Part shown: piece by piece, positions 1-8,376 of the stretch
Numbering within the stretch: the stretch's first letter is position 1
How the letters are laid out: each line of letters begins with the position of its first letter
Source of the DNA: Roseomonas mucosa ATCC BAA-692
GTDB lineage: Bacteria > Pseudomonadota > Alphaproteobacteria > Acetobacterales > Acetobacteraceae
Assembly (NCBI RefSeq): GCF_000622225.1
Contig: NZ_JHWD01000012.1
Span: 6,639 to 70,638, forward strand
DNA length: 64,000 nucleotides
Direction: 5' to 3'
Position numbers and translations under genes: made by a program
The notes under the pieces: generated by a model
Database searches by the model: none
Told to the model about the DNA's origin: nothing
What the model saw: only the letters and a program-made list of their open reading frames with translations

Positions 1-90
1 CCGGATCAAGCGTGCGGAAGTCCCGACAGAGCACCATGCCCGCAGCATCGCAGAAAGCCCGAAAAATGATACCTATTTGATGGCCGGTTT
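1..90. other. Foreign sequence replacing the 3' half of cas7; window edge
   Basis: Up to about position 91 the minus-strand reading matches Cas7 of type I-C; to the left the match stops abruptly. The 90 bases left of the junction are less GC-rich than the cas genes. They contain a minus-strand frame that stays open from about position 70 off the window edge (it includes the residues GMVLCRDFRTLDP), which I do not recognise. The abrupt loss suggests a mobile-element end or a deletion junction. The element itself lies outside the window, so its family cannot be named. Confidence 0.45.
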
Positions 91-528
91 AGTAAGCTGC
101 ACCGGCCCGCGCACCTGCCCGGCATTGACTCCCGTGGTCATCACCGCGCCAAAGCTGCGGATGTCCCAGAAATTCGCACACATCCAGCGCGTCAGGGCCT
201 GGGACTTGGCCTCGTCCTTCGGCAGCTTCTTCTGTTCGTCGGCCTTGGTCACCTCCGGCATCACGGCGGCCCAGGCGCGCCTGTGCTCGACGTTCAGCGT
301 AGCTCCATCGCGCATGTAGATCTCGTGCCCCGGCCGGTCGCCCCGGGCAAGCGCCACGTAGTTGCGCAGCTTGCGCTTCAGCGCGACGTCCGACACCAGA
401 CCGCGGTTGGTCTCGGGGTCCAGGCGCGGCAGGTTGCCCGCATCCGGATCACCGTTCGGGTTGCCGTTGGTGACGTCAAAGAACAGCACGAACTCGTGCC
501 GCCGGGTCAGCGCGGCCGTCTCACTCAT
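73..528 (-). pseudogene. cas7: Type I-C Cas7 (Csd2), 3'-truncated
   Basis: Cas7 is the backbone subunit that coats crRNA in the type I-C Cascade complex. The fragment starts with ATG at 528, overlapping the cas8c stop as ATGAGTGA. It carries the family N-terminus FFDVTNGNPNGDPDAGN, then KRKLRNYV and the segment FGAVMTTGVNAGQVRGPVQL near residues 125-145. Family members then continue into a second half, for about 285-290 residues in all. Here five unrelated residues (KPAIK) follow the threonine after VQL and the frame stops, leaving 151 residues. The second half of the fold is therefore missing and an assembled backbone is unlikely. cas4, cas1, cas2 and an array would normally follow to the left and are not visible. 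Confidence 0.9.
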
Positions 529-2311
529 CGGTATCGCCTTCCTTGCTCTCTTCCTCGTCCGCGATCTGCCCGGCGGATTTGCTGCCGATGCGCGCGCTGC
601 GCTGGTGGTAGTAGCCGATGGCGAACTCCCCCTGCTTCTGCAGCGCAAGCGAGCGCGGCAGCGAGGGCGGGAGCTGCGCGAAGATCTGGTCGATCTCCTT
701 CTCGATCCAGCCACCCTTGCCTTCCTTGCGCAGCCGGCCGAGATGGTTCTGTACCCCCCGCAGCAGCAGCGGGAAGACGTTGGCCGGCGTGGCGGAGGCG
801 GCGCCGAAGTAGCGGTCGCGGATGGTGGCGTTCACCTTGCCCAGCGAGACGCGCTGGGCGATCTCGGCCATCGCGAAGAGTCGGCCGAGTTGATAGGCCG
901 AACTGGCATTCTCCCGATCGAGGCTCACGGGCGGCGATTCCTTTCGATGGTGCGAGGCGAGCACGGCGCGGATCGCGGCGGCGTGCCAGCCGGTGCCGGC
1001 ATCGTCGCCCGCGCGCAGCCGAATGATGGCGGTGGCGAGCAGGCTGCGCGGATAGGGCGTGCCGGCGAGGATGGCGCGCGTCACCTCCCCGGCGAGCAGA
1101 GGCGGGATGTTGTCGAACTTCTCCTGCAGGGCGACGGTCTTCACCAGCAGACGGTTCACCGAGGGCGGCAACGCGCGCCAGGGCGGCGGCTCGATCGCCA
1201 GCGCCGCATAGTGGTCGGCCAGCCTACGGGCAAAGACGGCGAAGTCGTCCGACAGCCAGAAGCGCACGGAAAGACGCGCGGCATTGGGTGCGAGGCCCAG
1301 GATGTGGAAGCGCACGCCCTCGGTGAGCTTCGGGTCGGCGTCGCGCAGCGGGCGGCCCTCATGCAGCGCGGCGAGAAGGGCGCGCAGCTTCGCGGCCTCC
1401 TCGCCGTCGCGCGCCGGATCTCCCTCCGGGGCGGGCGGGTTGAACAGGGTATCGAAGGCGCTCTCGGCCGCCTCGGCTGTCTCCTCGCCGACATCCGAGG
1501 CATCGGCCCAGAACACCACGGTGGTGTCGCCGACCGGGCGCGGCAGGCGATTGCGGCTGCCGCGGTCCAGCATGCGGTTCAGCGCGGCGCCGTAGCGGAA
1601 GGCGACCGCCTCCGAGGTCGGGGCATTCGCGCCCTGCTCCTGGCCGTAGGAGCCGAAGGCTTCGAGGTTGAAGGAGACCAACGCCGCGCCGGAACTCTGC
1701 GCGCCCTCCACCCCCTTGATGGTCGGGTGCAGCCGCGTGATCGGCGCCTCCATGCCGGAAACGAGGCAGATGGCGCGCTTCCCCTCGCCACCCCCGCGCG
1801 CCGCGACCAGAGCGCGCGCGGCCTCCCGTTCATGCAGATAGCGGTGCTCGCCCTCCAGCGCGAAGATCAGGTTGGCGTCCAGCATCTCCGCCTCGAAAGG
1901 CGGCGCGTCGAAGCGTTCCGGCTGCCAGGCTTCCAGGAAGCGGCGCAGTGCGAGCAGCCCCGGGTCCTTCGTTTCCGCCAGCAGGTCCAGATGCAGCTTG
2001 CGGAAGGCCGCGTGCTCGTCGGCGGTGCGGCGCCCCTGGCCGGCAGTGCGGCCGAGCACATAGGCGCTCTTGTCCCAGAGCAGATTGGGCGAGATGCCCG
2101 CCGTCCGCTTGACGGCGGCCGGCACTTCCACCAGGCGAGGCTGCAGCTTCCTGCCGACTTGCTCACGCAAGTCCTTCTGATTGACCGGCTCGCCCTCCGG
2201 GGAGAGCAGGATGGCAAAGCCGATCTTCTCGCGGGAGTAGCCGGGCGCCTCCACCTCCCCCCGCGCTGCCATACGGTCATAGTAGCGGTCGAGCGATTGA
2301 AGGATGGTCAC
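521..2311 (-). CDS. cas8c: Type I-C Cas8c (Csd1), Cascade large subunit
   Basis: Cas8c is the large subunit of type I-C Cascade; in this subtype it recognises the PAM and its gene also encodes the small subunit from an internal start. The 596-residue protein has the usual family length and opening (LQSLDRYYDRM, then GFAILLSPEGE). It contains the conserved stretches CLVSGMEAPITRLHPTIKGV near residue 190 and SFNLEAFGSYG, and ends in an acidic tail. It starts with GTG at 2311 in a GTGA overlap with the cas5c stop and ends 8 nt inside cas7, so the three genes are translationally coupled. I see no frameshift, so this gene looks intact although its downstream partner is broken. Confidence 0.93.
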   Translation of the reverse strand: MTILQSLDRYYDRMAARGEVEAPGYSREKIGFAILLSPEGEPVNQKDLREQVGRKLQPRLVEVPAAVKRTAGISPNLLWDKSAYVLGRTAGQGRRTADEHAAFRKLHLDLLAETKDPGLLALRRFLEAWQPERFDAPPFEAEMLDANLIFALEGEHRYLHEREAARALVAARGGGEGKRAICLVSGMEAPITRLHPTIKGVEGAQSSGAALVSFNLEAFGSYGQEQGANAPTSEAVAFRYGAALNRMLDRGSRNRLPRPVGDTTVVFWADASDVGEETAEAAESAFDTLFNPPAPEGDPARDGEEAAKLRALLAALHEGRPLRDADPKLTEGVRFHILGLAPNAARLSVRFWLSDDFAVFARRLADHYAALAIEPPPWRALPPSVNRLLVKTVALQEKFDNIPPLLAGEVTRAILAGTPYPRSLLATAIIRLRAGDDAGTGWHAAAIRAVLASHHRKESPPVSLDRENASSAYQLGRLFAMAEIAQRVSLGKVNATIRDRYFGAASATPANVFPLLLRGVQNHLGRLRKEGKGGWIEKEIDQIFAQLPPSLPRSLALQKQGEFAIGYYHQRSARIGSKSAGQIADEEESKEGDTDE

Positions 2312-2997
2312 GTCGCGCTGCCCTCCTCCAGGCAGGCGCGCACATCCACCACCCCGTCACGCATCCGTGCCCGGAAGAAGCGCGAGACCGCGCCCGCCTC
2401 ATGGTCGATGTCGTGCAGCATCCAGCCCAGGTCGCGGTCGCGCTGGTCCGGCGGCAGGGTGCTCGCCGGCAGCGGGGCCCCGGGCGGGAGCAGCGCGAAC
2501 TCCGCGGCGAACTCCCGTGTGCCGAGGCAGGGGCGATGGAAGCACTGCCCGGCCTCGGCGCGCCGGTTGAACATCGACAGGTGCTTGGCCGGCGTGTCCT
2601 CGGCGCCAGCGCGCGGCGTCATGACGAAATGCGCCTCGATCACATAGGCAACGTCGACGAGCAGGGTGGCGGCCCGCTGCTGCCGCACCTCCTCCATCAT
2701 CATCCCCAGCCCAGCGACGGAGCCCGCCCGCATGGCGCGTTCCGCCGTGGGGCCGGGGATCTTGCTGGACACCTCGTTGCGGCGGAAGGACTGGAAGCGG
2801 ATCGGGCGAAGGACATGGAGCCGGTCCACCACCCAGCGGATCGCCGGCTTCCAGTGGATCGCTTCCAGAATGCCGCGCGCGGCGGAAGGGGTGATGACGT
2901 CGTAGGAGACACGCTCGACCTTCATCTCCGGGCGGGAGAAGCAGGCGCGGTCACCCCAGACATGCAGCCGGACGCCGAAGCTCATGCCGGGTGCCAT
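2308..2997 (-). CDS. cas5c: Type I-C Cas5c (Cas5d), pre-crRNA processing nuclease
   Basis: In type I-C systems Cas5 replaces Cas6 and cleaves pre-crRNA, then caps the crRNA 5' handle. The family signature GVRLHVWGDRACFSRPEMKV opens the protein, followed by SYDVITPSAARGILEAIHWKP, split here as SYDVITPSAARG and ILEAIHWKP, and by HVLRPIRFQSFRRNEV. About 229 residues matches the family. The frame is open upstream as far as 3219, inside cas3, but that part is low-complexity and unlike any Cas5. I chose the ATG at 2997, which has a GGAGGGAGA stretch about 13-16 nt upstream; ATG 2985 (MSFGVRL) is equally possible. A gap of 184 nt to cas3 is longer than elsewhere in this operon. Confidence 0.9.
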   Translation of the reverse strand: MAPGMSFGVRLHVWGDRACFSRPEMKVERVSYDVITPSAARGILEAIHWKPAIRWVVDRLHVLRPIRFQSFRRNEVSSKIPGPTAERAMRAGSVAGLGMMMEEVRQQRAATLLVDVAYVIEAHFVMTPRAGAEDTPAKHLSMFNRRAEAGQCFHRPCLGTREFAAEFALLPPGAPLPASTLPPDQRDRDLGWMLHDIDHEAGAVSRFFRARMRDGVVDVRACLEEGSAT

Positions 2998-3181
2998 GAA
3001 AACAGCATGTCTCCCTCCCGAGTTGGCCCGCATCCAGAACGCGAAGATGCCAGACCGATTCGCATCTGACCCGTGGAGAAAGATATACGCTCTATCGTCG
3101 CGCGAAAGATGTTCTGGGGACGATATCGTTACGGGAAATTCCCACCGCCCCGATCCTGAGCCGCGGCCGGCAGACGAGGTC

Positions 3182-5437
3182 TCACCATACATTCTCCTCC
3201 ACCCGCCGGAGCAGCGCACTGTCCCCCAGCCGCAACCCCGTCTGCTGGTCGTAAGGCGCCTCGGCCACGAAGGTCAGCAGTGCATCGCCCAGCCCGACAT
3301 GCACCGGGCGCAGTGCCCCTGTCGCGAGCCACTGCGCCCGCGCTTGCCGCAGCACGGACACCGTGTAGGGCTGCAGCTTCCGCAGGTCGGCGGGCAGTGG
3401 CCGATCCATCGCCTCGATCTTCCGCAGCAGCTCCTTGGCCTCCGCATCCCAGGCGACGACGACCGGCAGCATGGTTTCGTCGATCAGCCGGAAGGCCTCG
3501 GACAGGCTGCGGAAGGGGAACTCGCCGCTCCTCCGCCCCTCGGCGAGGGCCGGCAGCACGCCGCGATACCCGTCCACCATGGTCGCATCCAATGCCTCGT
3601 CACCCTGCGTCCAGTACAGCGCCTGGAAGTAGGCCCGGATGGCCTCCAGCCCCAACGGGTCCTCCGTGCGCCCCAGCACGCCCTGCGCCGCCTGCCGGAA
3701 CCGCTTCAGGCTGTGCGGCACCTTGTCCTCCTGCGGCGTGAACACCACCACCCGCCCGGCCGGCAGCTCCCCATGACGGTTGCAGCGGCCCGCCGCCTGG
3801 GCGATGGAATCCAGCCCCGCCTCGGCACGCCAGACCTCGGGCAGCGAGATGTCCACGCCTGCCTCGATCAGGCTGGTGGAGACCAGCCGCACCGGTCCAC
3901 CGTCACGCAGCCGCTTCCGCGCCTGGGCGAGCACCTCCCGACGGTGCTTCGCGCACATCAGCGTGCTGAGATGCATCGCCCCGGGCAGTTCGCGGATCGC
4001 TTCGTACAGCGCCGCGGCATGCGCGCGGCTGTTGACGATGCACAGCATCTGCGGCTGGTCCGCGAAGCGCGTGGCGATTGCGGCGTCGGATACGGGCTGC
4101 GGCATCACCTCAACCCGCACGCGCTTCAGCGCGGCGTAGAGGGCACGGGGCTCCGGGGCCAGCTCGCGCGTGTCGTCGAGGTCGAATCCGCCCTTGAAGC
4201 TGTCCTTCTGTCGCAGCGCCGGCTGGGTGGCGGTGCAGAGCACGACGCTGCTGCCGTAGTTGCGCGCCAGCTCCTCCAGCGCCGCCATGCAGGGGCGCAG
4301 CACTGGCAGCGGCAGGGTCTGTGCCTCGTCCAGCACGATCACCGCCTTGGCCAGGTTGTGCAGCTTGCGGCAGCGGGAGGTGCGGCTGGCGAAAAGGCTC
4401 TCGAAGAACTGCACCGCGGTGGTGACGACGATCGGCGCGTCCCAGTTCTCCGCCGCGCGCTTCAGCCGGGTGAGGCTGTCCGGCTCCGTCCCCTCCTCCG
4501 ATTCCGGGCCTTCCCAGTCCACGCCGGAATGGTGCTCCAGCACGTCGTCCTGCGTGCCCAGGGCGCTGCGGAACACGTCGACGGTCTGTTCGATGATCGC
4601 GGTGAAGGGCACCACATAGACCACGCGCCGCAGCCCATGCCGGCGCGCATGCTCCAGCGCGAAGGCGAGCGAGGTCAGCGTCTTGCCGCCGCCGGTGGGC
4701 ACGGTGAGGGTGAAGAGGCCCGGTGCCAGCGCGGCCTTCGCCCGCGCATGCTCCAGCACCCGCTGCCGCAGCGCGTTGATATCGGGCGCTCCCGTCGTCG
4801 GCAGGGCTGCCAGGGACACTTCGAGTCGCTGGCGGAGCATGTCCAGCGGGCTATGGCCGCCGCGGTGCGGGGCCCCGCCCCTGGACCGGGCAAAGAAGGC
4901 TTCCGTCGCCAGGAAATCGGCATCCACCAGGCACGAGAACAGCATCCGCGTCAGGAATGCCTGGGAGAAGCCGGGATGAGGGGAGGGCTGGAAGCCGGCC
5001 GGCGGCACCATCGCCTGGGCGGGCGGCAAGGGGCCGGTATGCGCCTGCCACCCATCATATGGTTCCAGCCGGTAATCCACACCGAAGCGCGTGGCCCGCA
5101 GTTTCTTGCCATCGGCCAACCCAGCATGGTGCGCCGCGATAATGCCAGCCAGCAGCCATCCCACCCCTTTTGGATAGCTGTTCAGGGCCTCCCTTGCTCC
5201 GGCCGTGGAATGGTCCGGCCCCTTACGACCTGGGACCGCCGGGGACGCGATGTAGGCCTGATAAGCGTTGGAGACTTTTCCGATGTCATGAAGGAGGCCG
5301 GCGATTCGCGCCATTTCTGACCATCCAAAGGCGGCTGCGAAGGAAGCCGCCCGGGTGGAAACATCCTGAAGATGGGAAGAGAGTTCCTCCCAGGAAACGG
5401 CTTCCTTGCCTTGAATGGAATGGGCGTACTTCCGCAT
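3182..5437 (-). CDS. cas3: Type I-C Cas3 helicase-nuclease
   Basis: Cas3 is recruited by Cascade to the R-loop and degrades target DNA. The 751-residue protein has an N-terminal HD nuclease with its metal ligands in place (H22, H50-D51 in LLHDIGK, the DHST motif near 77, and the AAHH pair). A superfamily 2 helicase follows, with Walker A TVPTGGGKTLTS and box II VLDEAQTLP; DEAQ is normal for type I-C. A later motif reads LVSTSLIEAGVDISLPEVWR and then AQAAGRCNRHGE. The ATG at 5437 has GGAAGG about 5 nt upstream. Transposase remnants begin only about 30 nt further upstream, so the original promoter has probably been lost or replaced. Confidence 0.95.
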   Translation of the reverse strand: MRKYAHSIQGKEAVSWEELSSHLQDVSTRAASFAAAFGWSEMARIAGLLHDIGKVSNAYQAYIASPAVPGRKGPDHSTAGAREALNSYPKGVGWLLAGIIAAHHAGLADGKKLRATRFGVDYRLEPYDGWQAHTGPLPPAQAMVPPAGFQPSPHPGFSQAFLTRMLFSCLVDADFLATEAFFARSRGGAPHRGGHSPLDMLRQRLEVSLAALPTTGAPDINALRQRVLEHARAKAALAPGLFTLTVPTGGGKTLTSLAFALEHARRHGLRRVVYVVPFTAIIEQTVDVFRSALGTQDDVLEHHSGVDWEGPESEEGTEPDSLTRLKRAAENWDAPIVVTTAVQFFESLFASRTSRCRKLHNLAKAVIVLDEAQTLPLPVLRPCMAALEELARNYGSSVVLCTATQPALRQKDSFKGGFDLDDTRELAPEPRALYAALKRVRVEVMPQPVSDAAIATRFADQPQMLCIVNSRAHAAALYEAIRELPGAMHLSTLMCAKHRREVLAQARKRLRDGGPVRLVSTSLIEAGVDISLPEVWRAEAGLDSIAQAAGRCNRHGELPAGRVVVFTPQEDKVPHSLKRFRQAAQGVLGRTEDPLGLEAIRAYFQALYWTQGDEALDATMVDGYRGVLPALAEGRRSGEFPFRSLSEAFRLIDETMLPVVVAWDAEAKELLRKIEAMDRPLPADLRKLQPYTVSVLRQARAQWLATGALRPVHVGLGDALLTFVAEAPYDQQTGLRLGDSALLRRVEENVW

Positions 5438-5466
5438 TGACCTTCCCGATCGTTCTTCTGTGACAG

Positions 5467-5916
5467 TATCTCTGGTTCCTGCCCGAGGTTGTCGACAGCC
5501 GCGGCCAGACGATCGACTTCCTGCTCTCGGCCAGGCGGGACGCGGCGGCCGCGAAGCGCTTCTTCCGCAAGGCGCTGGGGCAGCCGCATACGGTCAACCC
5601 TCGTACCATCACGGTGGACAAGAACCCGGCCTGTCCGTCTGCCATCGAGCAGTTGAAAGGGAATGGCGAGCTGTGGCGCTTCTCCCGCCTGCGGCAATGC
5701 AAGTTCCTCAACAACATCGTGGAACAGGACCACCGGCGCGTGAAACGCCTGGTCAGACCGGGGCCTGGCTTCGGCAGTTTCCATATGGCGCGACGAACAC
5801 TGGCGGGCCGCGAGGCGATGGCCATGAACAGGAAGGGACAGGTTCGGGATATCGGCGGGCGGAACATGCGGGTCCAGGCGAGTTCCACCGCCGAGCTGTT
5901 CCAGGCTGCTGCCTGA
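5467..5916 (+). pseudogene. IS6-family transposase, C-terminal fragment
   Basis: This is an open frame of about 149 residues without its own start. It matches the C-terminal two thirds of IS6/IS26-type DDE transposases: it opens at the YLW position after the first catalytic Asp, then VVDSRGQTIDFLLSARRDA, AAKRFFRKALG, DKNPACPSAI (second Asp) and the family hallmark KFLNNIVEQDHRRVKR (catalytic Glu). It ends QASSTAELFQAAA. The N-terminal third with the DNA-binding helix-turn-helix and the first Asp is absent, so it cannot transpose. It lies head to head with cas3. Confidence 0.85.
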
Positions 5917-5969
5917 TCCGCCTGCTATCCACGCCATTTGCTGCCCGCCGCAAACTGCGCAACACAACC

Positions 5970-6188
5970 AACGAGGATGTCCAGCACCACCTCGTGCCGG
6001 TCTACCACTCACCGGAAATAGTGCAGCACGCCATTGATGCGCAGAAGCACCTCATCGAGGTGCCAGATGTCGCTCGGCTTCGGACGGCGCCGCCGCAGCT
6101 TGGCCGCGAACTCCGGGCCGAACTTCCGGCACCAGCCCCGGATGCTCTCGTGCGTGACGGTGATGCCCCGCTCCGCCAGGATCAGTTC
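5970..6188 (-). pseudogene. IS6-family transposase, internal fragment with a stop
   Basis: A second, different IS6-type remnant runs on the opposite strand. It carries ILAERGITVTHESIRGWCRK, RRRRPKPSDIWHLDEVLL (first catalytic Asp) and INGVLHY. The next codons read TTC CGG TGA where relatives have leucine-tryptophan-arginine, so point changes created a stop at 6009-6011. After the stop the homology continues as VVDRHEVVLDILV to about 5970 and is then lost. Both ends are missing. Because it has its own continuation past HY, it is not the missing N-terminal half of the neighbouring plus-strand fragment. Confidence 0.75.
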
Positions 6189-6368
6189 CCCCCGACCCGC
6201 AGCCGGAAGATCCCGATTCCCTACGATAAGGCACTCTACCGCCAGAGCCATCGCATCGAGGATTGGCGCCGCGTCGCCATGCGCTACGACCGCTGTGCCC
6301 ATACCTTCCTCTCAGCCATCTCCCTCGCCGCCACCGTCCTCTTCTGGATCAATGAGTCCTGCGCCTAG
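6189..6368 (+). pseudogene. IS5-family transposase, C-terminal fragment with internal deletion
   Basis: The reading PTRSRKIPIPYDKALYRQ, then HRIEDWRRVAMRYDRCAHTF and a hydrophobic end (AATVLFWI), matches the last 60 residues of IS5-family (IS427-like) transposases. Relatives have about seven residues (NMFGRLK) between HRIE and DWRR. Their absence here is an in-frame 21-nt deletion inside the conserved Y-R-E-K signature. The fragment butts directly against the IS6 remnant on its left. Its stop codon overlaps the chrA stop codon on the other strand. Confidence 0.75.
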
Positions 6369-7597
6369 GCGGCCAGGACCACCCCCATGGCTGCCGTCAG
6401 GACGACGGCCAGCCAGACCGGAACCCGCCACCAGACCAGTGCAGCGAAGGCCAGCACGGCAATGGCGAAGTCGGCAGGGGTACGGACGGTGGATATCCAG
6501 ATCGGGTCGAACAGGGCCGCGGCGAGGATGCCGACGACCGCGGCGTTGACGCCCTGCATGGCAGCGCGTGCCGCCGGCCGGTGCCGCAGCGCGTCCCAGA
6601 AGGGCAGCATGCCGTACATCAGCAGGATGCCCGGCAGAAACACCGCCAGCAACGCGAGCACCGCCCCGGCAATGCCGTTCGGCGCCAGATTCTGCGCGGC
6701 GCCTACGAAGGCGGCAAAGGTGAAAAGCGGCCCGGGCACCGTCTGGACCACGCCGTAGCCCGCGAGGAACCGGTCGGCGCTGATCCAGCCGGCCGGCACA
6801 TAGGCACGCTCCAGAAGCGGCAGCACGACGTGCCCGCCGCCGAAGACCAGCGACCCGGCCTGGTAGAATGCCTCGACCGTGGCGACCGCATGGGACCCGG
6901 TGGCCGTGGCCAGCACGGGCAGGCCGATCAGCAGGACGGGGAACAGGACGAGGGCTGCGGCCGCGGCACCGCGAGAAACCTGGAACGGCATCGCCGCGCC
7001 CGGCGGCCCCGCATCGCCGCCCCGGTAAAGGACAAGGCCCGCCGCGCCACCGGCGAGGATCACGCCGACCTGGGTGAAGGCGAAGGGCAGGAGCAGGACC
7101 GCGACGGTGGCCAGCACCGCGATCGTCCGTCGCGGCCGATCCGGGCACAGGCTTCTCCCCATGCCACGGACGGCCTGCGCCACCACGGCGACAGCAACCA
7201 GCTTGAGGCCATGCACGATGCCCACGCCCATGCCGCCCGTCGCCCACTCCACCCCATAGGCCGCCAGCAGCATCACCACGGCCGACGGCAGGGTGAAGCC
7301 GAGCCAGGCCGCGCACCCGCCGGACAGGCCGCCCCGCAGCACGCCGAGCGAGAAGCCGACCTGGCTGCTGGCCGGACCTGGAAGAAACTGGGCCAGCGCG
7401 ACGAGATCGGCATAGCCCTTCTCGTCGAGCCAACGGCGGCGGGTCACGAACTCGTCCTGGAAATAGCCGAGATGGGCGACCGGTCCACCGAAGGAGGTCA
7501 GGCCCAGGCGAAGAAAGAGCAGCAGGATTCCGAGAAAGCTCCCGCGCTGATCCCCGGCATTCTCCGGGCGCCGGGAACAACGGGAAAGGCCGTCCAT
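6365..7597 (-). CDS. chrA: Chromate transporter of the CHR family
   Basis: CHR proteins are inner-membrane carriers that export chromate; chromosomal members may have wider anion roles. The protein of about 410 residues shows two homologous halves, each opening with the CHR signature: FLRLGLTSFGGPVAHLGYF with LPGPASSQVG in the first, and FYQAGSLVFGGGHVVLPLLE with VQTVPGPLFTFAAFVG in the second. About ten hydrophobic segments are visible. I chose the ATG at 7597, with AAGGA 7 nt upstream, over an open extension to 7723 that is not hydrophobic or CHR-like. No ChrB regulator is adjacent. The 3' end touches the IS5 remnant but the protein end looks normal. Confidence 0.92.
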   Translation of the reverse strand: MDGLSRCSRRPENAGDQRGSFLGILLLFLRLGLTSFGGPVAHLGYFQDEFVTRRRWLDEKGYADLVALAQFLPGPASSQVGFSLGVLRGGLSGGCAAWLGFTLPSAVVMLLAAYGVEWATGGMGVGIVHGLKLVAVAVVAQAVRGMGRSLCPDRPRRTIAVLATVAVLLLPFAFTQVGVILAGGAAGLVLYRGGDAGPPGAAMPFQVSRGAAAAALVLFPVLLIGLPVLATATGSHAVATVEAFYQAGSLVFGGGHVVLPLLERAYVPAGWISADRFLAGYGVVQTVPGPLFTFAAFVGAAQNLAPNGIAGAVLALLAVFLPGILLMYGMLPFWDALRHRPAARAAMQGVNAAVVGILAAALFDPIWISTVRTPADFAIAVLAFAALVWWRVPVWLAVVLTAAMGVVLAA

Positions 7598-7769
7598 GCG
7601 CAGTTCCTTCAGGGAACGGCAATCTGGGTCACGGGCTGCGACCTGTCCAATGAAGATCCCGGATCGCGGCCCGATGCCGCGAAGAGGCCGTCCAAGGCCG
7701 GCAGCGGCCATGACACCTCCCATCCCTCACCAACAAAAGGAAAATCTTCCTAATTCCGGCCCACCGTGC

Positions 7770-7775
7770 TATACT
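7770..7775 (+). promoter_or_regulatory. Candidate -10 box (TATACT) for a leaderless transcript
   Basis: TATACT lies 7 nt before the ATG at 7783. A start site at the usual distance would fall at or next to the A of the ATG, giving a leaderless mRNA. The -35 region (CTTCCT with an 18-nt spacer) is weak, and no Shine-Dalgarno is present, which is consistent with that reading. Confidence 0.35.
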
Positions 7776-7782
7776 TCCTCCC

Positions 7783-8376
7783 ATGCTCCTCCCCCGCCTC
7801 TCCCCACCCCAGCCCTTTCGCCCCCTCACCGATGCCGAGTGGCACGCCCTCCTCCCCTATCTCCTCCCCCGCACCCCGGCCGGCCGCCGCGTCGCGGACC
7901 TCCGCCGCCGCATGGACGCCATCTTCCATCTCGCCCTCACCGCCTCCCCCTGGCGCGCACTGCCCGCCCACTACGGCAACCCCGACAGCATCGCCCGCCA
8001 TTTCCGCCGCCTCACCCATGCCGGCCTCTGGGAACACCTCCTCAAGGCTCTGGCCACCGCCGCCCCCACCCACCCGCTCCGCGCCATCGAGCACCGGATC
8101 TGCCGCGCCGCCCGCCGCGCCCACCGCATCCTGGGCTTCCGCCTGGTCCTGCTCGCCCGCCGCCTGGGGCTCCGCTCCGCCCTCCCCGGCCCGCCCTGGC
8201 TGCTGCCCGATCCCGATTTGTCCGAAACCCTCGCCCACGCCAAAATCCCTGTCTTCACAGGCGCCTACGGCACTATCGGCCCCTACCGTGCCCTGCTCCG
8301 GACGTTGCGCGCCCTCCACCGCACCGCCGCCGGCCGCGCGCGCCTGCCCAACCGCCTGCGCCACGCCTGGCCATGA
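7783..8376 (+). CDS. DUF4096 protein: stand-alone IS5-type transposase N-terminal domain
   Basis: Residues 13-95 resemble the DUF4096 domain that opens IS5-family transposases: LTDAEWHALLPYLLP, a basic linker, then MDAIFHLALTASPWRALP and a helix ending WEHLLKALA. The remaining 100 residues (arginine- and proline-rich, ending AHAKIPVFTGAYGTIGPYRA) contain no DDE catalytic motif. The reading frame is intact over 197 codons, with strong third-position GC like its neighbours. It therefore looks like a retained, possibly domesticated DNA-binding protein rather than a dying insertion sequence. No terminal inverted repeats were seen around it. The function is unknown. Confidence 0.7.
   Translation: MLLPRLSPPQPFRPLTDAEWHALLPYLLPRTPAGRRVADLRRRMDAIFHLALTASPWRALPAHYGNPDSIARHFRRLTHAGLWEHLLKALATAAPTHPLRAIEHRICRAARRAHRILGFRLVLLARRLGLRSALPGPPWLLPDPDLSETLAHAKIPVFTGAYGTIGPYRALLRTLRALHRTAAGRARLPNRLRHAWP

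Noticed and set aside
93-108. GTAAGC at the cas7 breakpoint as an IS66-type terminal repeat
   Set aside because: These bases are part of the Cas7 codons for the conserved VQL stretch, so the match is a coincidence.
2998-3219. N-terminal extension of Cas5c into the cas3 gene
   Set aside because: The extra 74 residues have no family similarity and would overlap cas3; Cas5c proteins begin near the GVRLHVWGD motif.
2984-5320. Long plus-strand frame opposite cas3 (also 362-2647, 8283-11102 minus, 11403-14294 minus, 16698-20102)
   Set aside because: These are antisense frames kept open by high third-position GC of the real genes. They lack recognisable domains, ribosome sites or hydrophobic order.
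5467-6188. The two oppositely oriented IS6 pieces as halves of one transposase split by an inversion
   Set aside because: The minus-strand piece continues past its stop with its own VVDRHEVVLDILV, homologous to the VVDSRGQTIDFLL part of the plus-strand piece. They overlap in the family alignment and are different elements.
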